A stretch of DNA of 64,000 nt, taken from Gamsiella multidivaricata. Its lineage: Eukaryota; Mortierellomycota; Mortierellomycetes; Mortierellales; Mortierellaceae. Under the pieces are notes generated by a model. It saw only the letters and a list, made by a program, of their open reading frames with translations, ran no database searches and had not been told where the DNA came from. Location: NCBI RefSeq assembly GCF_025024155.1, contig NW_026251725.1, forward strand, positions 248,001 through 312,000, read 5' to 3'. Shown one piece after another: positions 1-9,084 of this stretch; the stretch's first letter is position 1, and each line of letters begins with the position of its first letter. The position numbers and the translations under genes were made by a program.

Positions 1-2931
1 GCTTTGCTTAAGCTGGGTTTCAGATTCTTCAGTATCTGCGATCTTTCCATATCTGAAAGTCGCCATCCGCTAGCACTTCAATTTCGACAGCAGGAAAAAA
101 TGAATCGCCAGCTGATCGACTTTTGCATGGTACCGAACACAGGATCTCCTTCTGAACCAGACACAAATTTACTCGACATGAAGGGAAAGAAGAGAATAGC
201 AAGAAAGCGAGATGATGTCCAAGATGAGATCCGGTACGATATAGCAGACCAAGAATACCATGTTCAAGCGGTAGAAAAATTTCTTTACCCAGCTGCCAGC
301 AATCCTGCTCAAGGATCGGTTTCCACTCTCGCACTTCCAGCTCATATATTGGATTTAAACAGCGACAACCCTGGCTGCATCAGCGAACAGAGGCCATCCG
401 TGATTATCGCCTCCACCGCGACCGCTGAAGAAGATGTCGGGACTGACACCGATTCCACTGGCTTGATGGTCATTCGCGAGCCAGCGCTAGCTCAAGTATC
501 CACTTCAACTCTGTCACTTTCCAATCACCTAGAGTTCGTCTTGCCTCCTATGTCTCTTGGCGAGACCTTTGAGTCAGGCGCGCCCGTGACAGAGTTCCCT
601 GACCAAATGATAAGTCCTAGTCCGTCTTTGCAAGTTCCATTTGATCCATCGCAGTATCGCATGAGCGAATATGCGAAGCCGATGTCTCTATCCACCCGAA
701 AATCGATGCTTGAAGCTAGGAGCATCAGCGGTTCAAACTTTGCTACTATAGATCTATCCTCGTATCGCGGATTTGAGATCATGGGCTCAGGTCAAGAGGG
801 AGCATCGCCAACAAGCATCTCATACCAACAAATGATTAACGACACGACCAGGCGCAGAGTTCACGAGTGCCTTTCCTCCGAATATATTGATTTGATGACC
901 GTCGGCATTTGTCTCTATCAAGCGTGCTATCACCAAAAAGAGGTTCTTCTGCGCGCTCTACTGGAACATCGACTCCTTATTGCTCAGGACGCTTTGGCAG
1001 GCGCAGTTCAGGTTGCAGCATCGGTCGGATGGAAACACGGACTAGAGATACTGTTGATGGAACATGGGGACATGGAAGCAGAGGTCGATCCAGTGGTAAC
1101 GATGACGAGCGAGCATGCCCATCATGGGACATCAATGAAGTGGGACTACGCTACCGCAGCGCCTTTGAACCCAGGGAGAAAGAACGAAAACATAGGCCTT
1201 CCACGCAGCCTTGATATGCTAAGAGGAGGATTAGAGATACCCAGCGCTGATGGGTTTGAGGAAACCCTTGGTGGAGGGCATTGTCGATATCAAAGCGATA
1301 GTAGTGGATTGAATTGGTTTAGTAGCCATGATGGCAACGGACAAGGAAGTAACAATAGTCGCGATATGGTTGGGGGCGTAGGCGAAGGCATCGCAAGGGA
1401 GCCAAGACAGTTATTTGAGATCCGTCAAAGGACTAGTTTGAATGTCTCGCACCGGCCCATATTCCCTGATAGGCGCTCATCGTCCGCAGCACATGTTCCT
1501 GTATGGTCACTTCTGGGTCCAATCACCCCTACCGCACGCTCCTCATCTCTAGGAGTCAGGCTATCCACATTCTTGCCTAGCCTTACCGCATCCAAAAAGG
1601 CCAAAAGGCAGGAGCGAAGTAGTGATAAGTGCAAAATATCAGCAACAGAGCCGCTCCAGCAGGACAACGTTCAGCTTCGACAAAAGTCCCAACCAGCGCT
1701 ACTTATGCTTTCAGCATCAGCCCTCTGGTCGCTCCCTAGCGTAATGACCCAGCGCAAGAATCGAAATGCGGTGATAGCACTCATGGCAGCAACGACAAGG
1801 AACGATCCAAGTTTGGTGCGGTGGATAATCGAGTCCTTTGCGGATATCAAGATCGTACACCTCATGCAGGCCCTCGTTATTGCCTGTGATCGCGGGCTTA
1901 TCCGAGTAGTACGAGTTCTCGTTGGGAACTCTGCGGTGGATCGCGCTGCCAAGGCCAAGAGCAAGAGCACAGGAAATCATGCGCCGAGGCTCTTGTTTCG
2001 TTGCTGGTTGGCGCTTCAGTATCAGAAGATTACCGAGACAACACTTTCGGGACCAGGGACACAGGCCAGTGAATACTCCCAGCAGAGGTTAAATTCGTTC
2101 CCGTTCATTTTTCTTATGGAGTCTTCCCCCATCTTTCGATACTATTACCAAACCCTCAACACACTTTCATCATGTCTTTTCATGAACAGAAAAGGAAGCA
2201 TCTATCGCAAAGCTCCTTCAACAGCCAATAATATCAGCAGCTCAGCATCGGAAGGACCCAGTACCAGCTCCCACCCGAATGCGTTCACGAGTCCAGAAGC
2301 AGCTCCGCCTTCACCCTCGCGTCTCCATCGACGGCAGCAGCAGCCTTCATCATCATATTCGTCGATCGTACAGCTACAACTGCCTTCAAAGCAACAACAG
2401 CAGCAACGTGTGCGTACACGGCCACGGTCACCTCAAGAGGTCAAACATAAGATCATTCGTATCATGCTCGAGCCCATCTTGGAGACATTCGGCCCGATAT
2501 CCTTTCGAAAGGCACTGGACAGAATGCCAAGGGATTGCTGGTGGCCGCTGGACCACGATGTCCGCCTGATTGCCGATCAGGAGGCTAGGACATCTATGAT
2601 CGCGATTGCGACAACCATGAAGCAGCAGACAAAAGAGCGGCAACAAGGCACACGGGTATATGGATCGGGGCAAGAGCACAGTTCGGAGTTCACGGAGAAG
2701 GATACCATTGTGGCGGAGATAAGTGCTGAGGGACGCCGTAAGGAAAGTTGGCATAGGGTTGCAGGACAGCGCTTTCGACAGTGGGTAGTGGTACGAAAGA
2801 AAACATCGAGTACAGATCAGGCTCTGTCGCACAGCGAGAGCTGCGATGAGAAGGTCGAGGGTACGCAGGGTACGCGCAGAGGATCAAGGTCGTTCTTTCG
2901 ATGGCTAGGTTTTGTGCACGGGTCTACATAG
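1..2931 (+). CDS. Ankyrin-repeat-like hypothetical protein, 5' partial
   Basis: A single reading frame stays open from the left edge to TAG at 2929-2931, about 976 residues, so the start lies outside the window or is an internal ATG such as 100-102 (MNRQLIDF). I do not recognise the protein. Two helical stretches look like degenerate ankyrin repeats: around residues 300-345 (ALAGAVQVAASVGWKHGLEI) and around 590-640 (ALVIACDRGLIRVVRVLV). Between and after them it is Ser/Pro/Gln-rich and probably disordered. The tail is basic. No introns are needed in the visible part. About 140 bp of its 3' end (2695-2836) recurs at 7228-7369, so this gene supplied material to the mosaic downstream. Ankyrin-type proteins are protein-interaction scaffolds; no specific role can be given. 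Confidence 0.6.
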   Translation, partial: ALLKLGFRFFSICDLSISESRHPLALQFRQQEKMNRQLIDFCMVPNTGSPSEPDTNLLDMKGKKRIARKRDDVQDEIRYDIADQEYHVQAVEKFLYPAASNPAQGSVSTLALPAHILDLNSDNPGCISEQRPSVIIASTATAEEDVGTDTDSTGLMVIREPALAQVSTSTLSLSNHLEFVLPPMSLGETFESGAPVTEFPDQMISPSPSLQVPFDPSQYRMSEYAKPMSLSTRKSMLEARSISGSNFATIDLSSYRGFEIMGSGQEGASPTSISYQQMINDTTRRRVHECLSSEYIDLMTVGICLYQACYHQKEVLLRALLEHRLLIAQDALAGAVQVAASVGWKHGLEILLMEHGDMEAEVDPVVTMTSEHAHHGTSMKWDYATAAPLNPGRKNENIGLPRSLDMLRGGLEIPSADGFEETLGGGHCRYQSDSSGLNWFSSHDGNGQGSNNSRDMVGGVGEGIAREPRQLFEIRQRTSLNVSHRPIFPDRRSSSAAHVPVWSLLGPITPTARSSSLGVRLSTFLPSLTASKKAKRQERSSDKCKISATEPLQQDNVQLRQKSQPALLMLSASALWSLPSVMTQRKNRNAVIALMAATTRNDPSLVRWIIESFADIKIVHLMQALVIACDRGLIRVVRVLVGNSAVDRAAKAKSKSTGNHAPRLLFRCWLALQYQKITETTLSGPGTQASEYSQQRLNSFPFIFLMESSPIFRYYYQTLNTLSSCLFMNRKGSIYRKAPSTANNISSSASEGPSTSSHPNAFTSPEAAPPSPSRLHRRQQQPSSSYSSIVQLQLPSKQQQQQRVRTRPRSPQEVKHKIIRIMLEPILETFGPISFRKALDRMPRDCWWPLDHDVRLIADQEARTSMIAIATTMKQQTKERQQGTRVYGSGQEHSSEFTEKDTIVAEISAEGRRKESWHRVAGQRFRQWVVVRKKTSSTDQALSHSESCDEKVEGTQGTRRGSRSFFRWLGFVHGST

Positions 2932-3313
2932 TACACATAGATAGGACCCATGGTGCAACCTGCATAAAGCACAACACTCCGTCCAGAATAAAGTCAAGGA
3001 GCAGGTCTGCTCGTAGCTCAGTTGGCACATTTGCGTCCATAGGCGCGAGAGCGACTTGCAATGTGCCTGTACTTCTCTTATTTCGCTCACATCAAGTTGG
3101 TTGTTGTTCGCATCAAGTTGGTTGTTGCTCGCAACCAGCAACACAGTATGCGCTACAGCAGTGGCCATGAATCGGACAGTTTGATAGGCGCATCGACGAC
3201 CATCGACGGACCATTGCAAAACGCACGCATGTAACAAAGCTCTTGATATTAGGCCTGAACATTATTAGCAGAGCTGATTTAAAGTATGGTAGGCTACCTA
3301 TTTGGCTTCTATT
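2932..3313. other. Non-coding gap containing the 3' flank of an LRR-family fragment
   Basis: No gene is supported. Read on the minus strand, about 3095-3195 matches 30685-30768, the region just after the full-length LRR-like gene, so the copied unit extended beyond the coding end. A perfect-length 21-bp direct duplication sits at 3090-3110 and 3111-3131 (one mismatch). Confidence 0.5.
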
Positions 3314-3523
3314 TTAGTAACTAAGACCGACATATGGTGCCTTCACTTTGAGTTTGCGAGCCAGTGCGACGGTTGCTTCACTCTTCTTGGTGCTTGAATA
3401 CTCGATATTTATGTCCAGCCGCCCAACAGGATTCGTGTTCTGTGGCATCAATTCGACTAGGAGCTCCAAGTGCTCTAGCGAAAAGCTGTTGTCTTTGAAA
3501 TAGAGTGCGGATACTTTGGCCAA
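3314..3523 (-). pseudogene. C-terminal fragment of the LRR-like lineage family
   Basis: The 69-residue frame matches the C-terminus of the long LRR-like gene at 27143-30655. The shared stretch runs from FSLEHLE through PQNTNPVG to a stop with a similar tail (KLKVKAPYVGLSY here, QLKAKAPHADLVYYDDY there). The arginine codon after NPVG is intact here, whereas the long copy has TGA at that place. Upstream of about 3525 (minus direction) the match ends abruptly. The corresponding central part of the same family lies on the same strand at 7736-8236, so this is best read as the tail of a broken gene, not as a small gene. Confidence 0.75.
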
Positions 3524-3646
3524 AGTACATCGCTTTGAACAGTCCCTATGTACTTACTTAGTGGGTCGGTGGCTACTTACGATTGACTTGGAATCATGAC
3601 TTTGGCCAAGTATCAGGATACTCTGGCTATCTGGATGTATTACAGT

Positions 3647-5770
3647 TCAATTGTCGCTTGACTCGGACGATGCGATTAGGTCATTGAAATAATCCTGATC
3701 CTCGTCGTCGTCGTCCACGCCCTCCTCTTTCTGGCGCAGACTGCGATTGAATAGCCGCATCAACTGAATAACGGCACCCTATTTGACCATAGCACAGCGC
3801 AAAAAAGTATATTATTACCTTGCTATACAAGAGAGTTCTAAGCATAGCAAAGTACTAGCTAGGTACTTACCCTTGATTTCAGGAGAAACTTTGCCACCCT
3901 AAGATTCAACTTAAACTGGTCCAAATTTTCACCCAGTGAGTACAGACCGTGGCCCTTTAATATCATCGCGTAGTGGCCACCTCCGAACATAATGTCCATC
4001 CTGGTAATCTTCGAGCCTAATTATCAGTGAATGAGGGACGGACCGAAACATTAGTTTGTGTGTAGATAAACTGTAAGCGGCAAGTTAATACAGATATACT
4101 CCTACGTACCGCCTGTGACGAATCCGAGGACTTTGGCTCCTTCCAGAAACCTCTTGTTCCAGCGACACTCCTGGGCGCGGTGACGCAGAATGTCCATGAG
4201 CTGCCTAGACAGCTTTTCACGACTCTCGCCAATCGCTTTATTACCAAACGTGTCCCACAAATGACCGGACTCCGTAACCGACCAATCGCGTGGCGTATGC
4301 CCAAGTGTCCTGATGAAAATGTCTGCCTTGGTCCCCACTTTTTTTCGCGTCGCCTTGACAGGCTCCTCAGGTCGATGGCGATTTTTTCTGCGGCTGCTCT
4401 CAATCCCACTTTTCTCACCATTGATGGCGAAGCAATTATCAACATCGTCAACAAGACAACCTAGGGTAGGGAACGCATGAGTCGCCCACCATGCTTCTGA
4501 CAACGATGTGCCAGTGATAAATGGGTTGGCACTTTTTTGGTACAAGAGCCACCTGAAGCGAGATAGATTGTAAGTATTCACGCCTCTTGCCAAACTGGAT
4601 ATTCACTGGAAGTGGCAGCCACTGCGTGCACTTACCACTCCCACATCAGCTTCCTCACAAGTTCAACTTCGAAGACGATTTCCTCATATGTCGCGGCATC
4701 ACCCAGATCTGACGCATCTGCGTCCTGTAATGGGTCGTAGTATGTGGCCGTCCTGAGATTCTCTAGCTTAGATTCGGAATCTGACAAATCAAATGTGTCA
4801 AGATATTCCTCTACCAAATGGTGCATGGGTTGATCGCTCAACAACAATGCTCTTTCTTCGATGGCTCTCCAGTCCTCGCCCCGAAATGCCTGCCTAGTCC
4901 TTTTGTCTCCAAGGTCAATAACGAACGAGTGCATGGAGCTATCGATTATAAAAATATGAATAAAACTGTTCAACATGAGACGCTCAGGCATACCGAATAG
5001 TGGCATTGATATTAGCTGAAATAATAGTGGTAATAAAATAAGACTTGCCACAACTTCTCAATGTCCTTGGATGCCTCATACAACGCGTCCTCCGCGTATT
5101 TGCCTGATGGCAGCATCCACTTCTTTTCATCCGCCATATCCATGTAACGCTCGCGCAAGCGGTGACGGTCGAATTCAAGCTCATCATCTGTAGGCGATGA
5201 TGAAGACACAGGATGGGGTTTAGCCGCAGGAGTTGGGGTTGAGTTTGAAGGGGACTTTCCCCATCGCACTGTTGTTGACGATTCTACTTCCGTCGTTGCT
5301 ATCTCCGCCGCAGAGTTGTAGACCTCCACGCCCTTGACCGTACGCTCCACACTGCTCTTGAGCAGGCGTGTGCTTGCTTCAAGCCCGAGAATACTGGCTT
5401 CTACCCTAGCTTTTTTGGCCGCGCGGCTATCCTCTGGCGCTGCCTGCTGTGCAAAGAAGCCGCGTTCCCACTTCTTGAAATTCTTGTCGGACAGCTTGTC
5501 TTTGATATGTTGGACTTTCGCACCATTTGCGCCTGTCGACATTCGTCGCAATGTCTTTCTCAAAGCGTCAGTCCCAAGTGTCCTATTACGAAAATGAAAC
5601 TTTTCGTAAAATGCTTTTGCCGCCTCTTCTGGCGAAGCAGGCACAATGTCCTCCACAAAGAATCGAACTCGTTCCGTTATTTCATCCTTGTCGCCATCAT
5701 CGGTGTCCTGCCTATTGCTGTTGTTTTTGCTCTCGTGCTGGATAGCAGCCGATATCCGTTTTAAAGGCAT
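3647..5770 (-). CDS. PD-(D/E)XK nuclease-like lineage-specific protein
   Basis: Five exons on the minus strand: 5770-about 5052, 4938-4636, 4552-4110, 4016-3871, 3778-3647. Their lengths sum to 1743 nt, exactly 581 codons, giving 580 residues. The exon 1 donor is the least certain boundary. The start is the ATG at 5768-5770. The N-terminal half is charged and Ser/Thr-rich. The C-terminal half has an arrangement typical of PD-(D/E)XK folds: a KKVGTKADIFI strand, then WSVTESGHLW (candidate acidic pair D...E), then a helix-rich end with KLSRQLMDILRHRA and a hydrophobic KITRMDIMFGGGHYAMIL segment. This layout recurs in the gene at 54992-56944. Fungal effector-type proteins with such domains exist (Crinkler REase family), but membership is inference. 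No signal peptide is seen. Part of exon 2, intron 2 and the edge of exon 3 are duplicated at 7372-7735. Confidence 0.65.
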
Positions 5771-6083
5771 TATCAAATAAGTACAAGTATATCGAGTAAA
5801 TGCAGCTGAATTGAGGCTGAATAGATCAATAGTAGAAGCGTGTGGATGATCTGGTCAGGAAGGAGAGCAGGCTATTAAAGCGTATGCCTGGATGTAGGGA
5901 GAGAGAGCTGGAAACGGTGCGCGCAATAGAGCTCGAAGAAAGAAAGTCTGTCAGCGACTGATAGGAAGAGAGTGCAGTAGAGGTTCAACGTTGTTCATGG
6001 GAAAGTGAAAATGCGTTCAAAATAGGTCAACGTCACGCACCTATTCATCTCTTTCAGCTCCATCCATCTCCCTTACTCTTCCT
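5771..6083. other. Upstream region of the PD-(D/E)XK-like gene
   Basis: About 310 bases without a supported gene. It is the presumed promoter side of the minus-strand gene ending at 5770. A purine-rich stretch (about 5898-5975) is the only visible structure. Confidence 0.4.
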
Positions 6084-6672
6084 GTCGAAATGCGTCTTTG
6101 TTGATCGGCATGCACGCGCGCTTTGGTGGATCCAGAGTTTCACGTTTCGTGGTCGTGTGTATGTCGTCCCAGTTGGAAGGGAACCGCGGTCAACATGGAT
6201 GTATTGATGGATCTGGAACCAGGCCTGGCGGTATCCGCCAGTCTCTGGGGTCACCTGCGGCACTTGTGGACCTGATTCTTTTCTTGCCACGGGTGTCGTC
6301 TCCTCACGCTCGAATTCGAATCGAGTCAAGGCTTTGTCCAGCTGAGGTGCCATCTCGACGTTTTTTTTTTTTGTATTCCTCGACTTCTTCTCTTTGTCGA
6401 AATACATCTTTGTTGATCGGCATGCACGCGCGCTTTGGTGGATCCAGAGTTTCACGTTTCGTGGTCGTGTGTATGTCGTCCCAGTTGGAAGGGAACCGCG
6501 GTCAACATGGATGTATTGATGGATCTGGAACCAGGCCTGGCGGTATCCGCCAGTCTCTGGGGTCACCTGCGGCACTTGTGGACCTGATTCTTTTCTTGCC
6601 ACGGGTGTCGTCTCCTCACGCTCGAATTCGAATCGAGTCAAGGCTCAGTCCAGTTGAGGTGCCATCTCGATG
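6084..6672. repeat. 312-bp tandem direct duplication
   Basis: Two copies, about 6084-6360 and 6396-6672, repeat with an offset of exactly 312 bases and only a handful of substitutions. A linker of about 35 bases between them carries a run of 12 T (6361-6372). On the minus strand the first-read copy has ATG GCA CCT CAA CTG GAC followed by TGA, whereas the other copy has AAA at that codon, so only one copy keeps an open start. The conserved frame encodes an unrecognised peptide of about 90 residues (contains VPQVTPETGGYRQAWFQ). I cannot say whether it was ever expressed. Confidence 0.85.
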
Positions 6673-7227
6673 CCTTGTGTTACCCGCTTGTCCTTGTCCT
6701 ACATATTCCTCTTCCTCCAGGGAATCGATTTAAGCAGAATGGACCATTTTGTTCAGGTGAAGTTCTAAAGTTCCTTATACCCAAAGCATAGTCCTGCCTT
6801 CGTATGCCTCTAATGCTCTAATTGCATTCCTGAACACTCCTCTCATTGCTTTTTATTAATATGTCGCGAATTGAAAGGGCTTTGTATTCGGGAACGTTTG
6901 TACTTCACGACATCTGCACTGAAAGTTATGCAGCAGGAGCAACTCTATTGGCGCGTTTCAGCAATGTTGCGGTGTATTGAGCCGATGCGAAGTTTGCTCT
7001 GGGCGGTTTTCTGGAAGCCATTATAGCGAAGGAAGCGTTCACGCGGAGGCAGAAGTCCGGACAAATAAAGCACTTGTATAACCGCAGCTCAATCGCTTGA
7101 TTCCTGTGAAAATTATTGTAGGCGCCAGTATTGACATCAGTGCGACAGTGCTACCGCGCCTTTCTTATTCTGCCTGGTCGTGGATACAGCTGTAATATAC
7201 CTAAATCCTGTTGAACGGCGAGTCGCG
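6673..7227. other. No gene seen
   Basis: About 555 bases between the 312-bp duplication and the mosaic block. No open frame, RNA gene or repeat that I can support. Confidence 0.4.
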
Positions 7228-7369
7228 GAAAAGGATACCATAATGTCGGAGATAAGTGCTGAGAGACGCCATAAGGAAAGTTGGCATAGGGTTGCAGGAC
7301 AGCGCGTTCGACAGTGGGTAGTGGTACGAAAGAAAACATCGAGTACAGATCAGGCTCTGTCGCACAGCG
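7228..7369 (+). pseudogene. Duplicated 3' piece of the ankyrin-like gene
   Basis: This is a copy of 2695-2836 at a constant offset of 4533 with about ten substitutions. It retains the frame that reads SWHRVAGQRVRQWVVVRKKT. It lacks everything upstream of the source gene's last 80 codons and its stop. It is joined directly to a piece of another gene at about 7370. Confidence 0.85.
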
Positions 7370-7371
7370 GG

Positions 7372-7735
7372 AGCCACCTGAAGCGAGATAGATTGTAAGT
7401 ATTCACGCCTCTTGCCAAACTGGATATTCACTGGAAGTAGCAGCCACTACGTGCACTTACCACTCCCACATCAGCTTCCTCACAAGTTCAACTTCGAAGA
7501 CGATTTCCTCATATGTCGCGGCATCACCCAGATCTGACGCATCTGCGTCCTGTAATGGGTCGTAGTATGTGGCCGTCCTGAGATTCTCTAGCTTAGATTC
7601 GGAATCTGACAAATCAAATGTGTCAAGATATTCCTCTACCAAATGGTGCATGGGTTGATCGCTTAACGACGATGCTCTTTCTTCGATGGCTCTCCAGTCC
7701 TCGCCCCGAAATGCTTGCTTAGTTTTCTCAAAGAC
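7372..7735 (-). pseudogene. Duplicated exon-intron piece of the PD-(D/E)XK-like gene
   Basis: This is a copy of about 4547-4898 at a constant offset of 2825, with no indels over about 350 bases. It includes most of exon 2, all of intron 2 with its splice signals, and the first few bases of exon 3. Because the intron is retained, the copy arose at DNA level, not through RNA. The observed differences over the matched core are all transitions. The open frame (AFRGEDWRAIEER to KLMWEW) is intact but has no start or ending of its own. Confidence 0.85.
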
Positions 7736-8236
7736 TTCCATTTAGAAGGCATGTCTTGTAGCGAACATCGCTCGGTATCAACGGAATCTTTGGGAGAGTT
7801 ATCTAGCTCCAGTTCTACCATTGCATAGGACCTTGAATCCAGTGAGGAGGTGCGGAATCGAGATGGAGCCGAAGCCATGACGACGAACCATTGGGGGCAG
7901 TCATCAGGAAGCTGTCCTTGGCTCCTATCGCCATCGATCCAAAAGATCTCGAGGTTGGGCAGGTTACATCTTGTCGGACAGAGCCTTGCAGCCTTGGGGA
8001 TCCACTTGTGTGCTGAACTCCTACGTGCCTCTAGCGAAGTCAGTCTCTTGCTGTATCGCCGGAGAAGATGCTCCAGTTTCTCTCGCTGCTCGTGATCATT
8101 GCATCCGTCGATCTCCACCTTGAGCTCGTGTAGGTCTTGCGACAGCTCAATGACCCGATCCATGCACTCCATACCACTAGCTGTCATTTCTTTCGGGTTC
8201 AGCAGCAGTGACGTGATACGGGGGCCTACCTCTCCT
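7736..8236 (-). pseudogene. Central fragment of the LRR-like lineage family
   Basis: The minus strand matches about 29875-30365 of the long LRR-like gene. Shared blocks include LLLNP(K/R)EMTASGMECMDRV, LEHLLRRYSKRL and SSAHKWIPKAARLCPTR. The match runs from about 8236 down to 7736, where it meets the duplicated PD-(D/E)XK piece in a different frame. The next part of the family, its C-terminus, lies at 3314-3523 on the same strand. Confidence 0.8.
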
Positions 8237-9084
8237 GCTTTCCCTCCTCCTCTCTGGTCTCTCTATGCCTCCCGTTTCACTTCTAGCTCCACCTGACGCC
8301 GTTCCCTTTCTCGTTCCCGCTCTCCCTGGAGCTGATATAGGCATACGCTTCCTCTACCTATTGTTCTTGTAACCTGACTTGTCTTATCAGCGGTTGCTGT
8401 TAGATTTTTCTATTTTCACCCACAGTTGCTGATGTCTGGAATATCTCTGTCAAAGAGCGCGCAATCATTGGCTGGAACATCTGCTGTGCGAATGACGCGT
8501 CGCGATTCTGAACTCCATTAGAGTGACCAATGAGAAGTTTCAACTACTTTCTGCTCAATTCACTTATTTCCAGCACCTACAGTCTCAAACAATCACCGGC
8601 GTTTGTTGGGATTTTCTACGCAAAATGCAATAATCTTATACTCTGAACTCGATGGGAAGCGCAGGCTTCTTTTAATGATGGCTGGAATATCTTAATTTAT
8701 TTTTTCGCTGGGCCGATTCAAAATAAGGTCTGTTTCAACTGCAGTATGCATCATATGTCGATTATATCTTTGGAAATCGCTGCAAATAGCTTGAAAGGTA
8801 TCTTATCCAGAGCCGTAGTGGAATGAAAAGAAGTGAAATAAAAGTATGAAGACTCAGACAGATGGAGTCCAACGAGAGGATGGGATGGGACAGTGAAGTA
8901 TGAAGTAGGATGGGGTTTGAGTGCGAGAAGAAAGAAAAGAGAATAGAGATAAATAGATAACTCCTTGTACAAACTGCCCAATGTCCATAATCGCAATAGC
9001 AAGAAGATGGAACACACCGAGATTGAGCTATTGCTTTATATTTCATTTGTTCCACATCTAGGAAATAAGAATAGGTTGCAACAT
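8237..9084. other. No gene seen
   Basis: About 850 bases between the LRR-like fragment and the acyl-CoA oxidase stop. AT-rich, with short shadow frames only. Confidence 0.4.

Noticed and set aside
3014..3025. TAGCTCAGTTGG, identical to a tRNA A box
   Set aside because: No pairing D stem, no B box at the right distance and no acceptor stem.
6054..6641. A 195-codon minus frame across the 312-bp duplication as a gene
   Set aside because: It exists only because two copies of one unit are joined; no start in one copy and no family.
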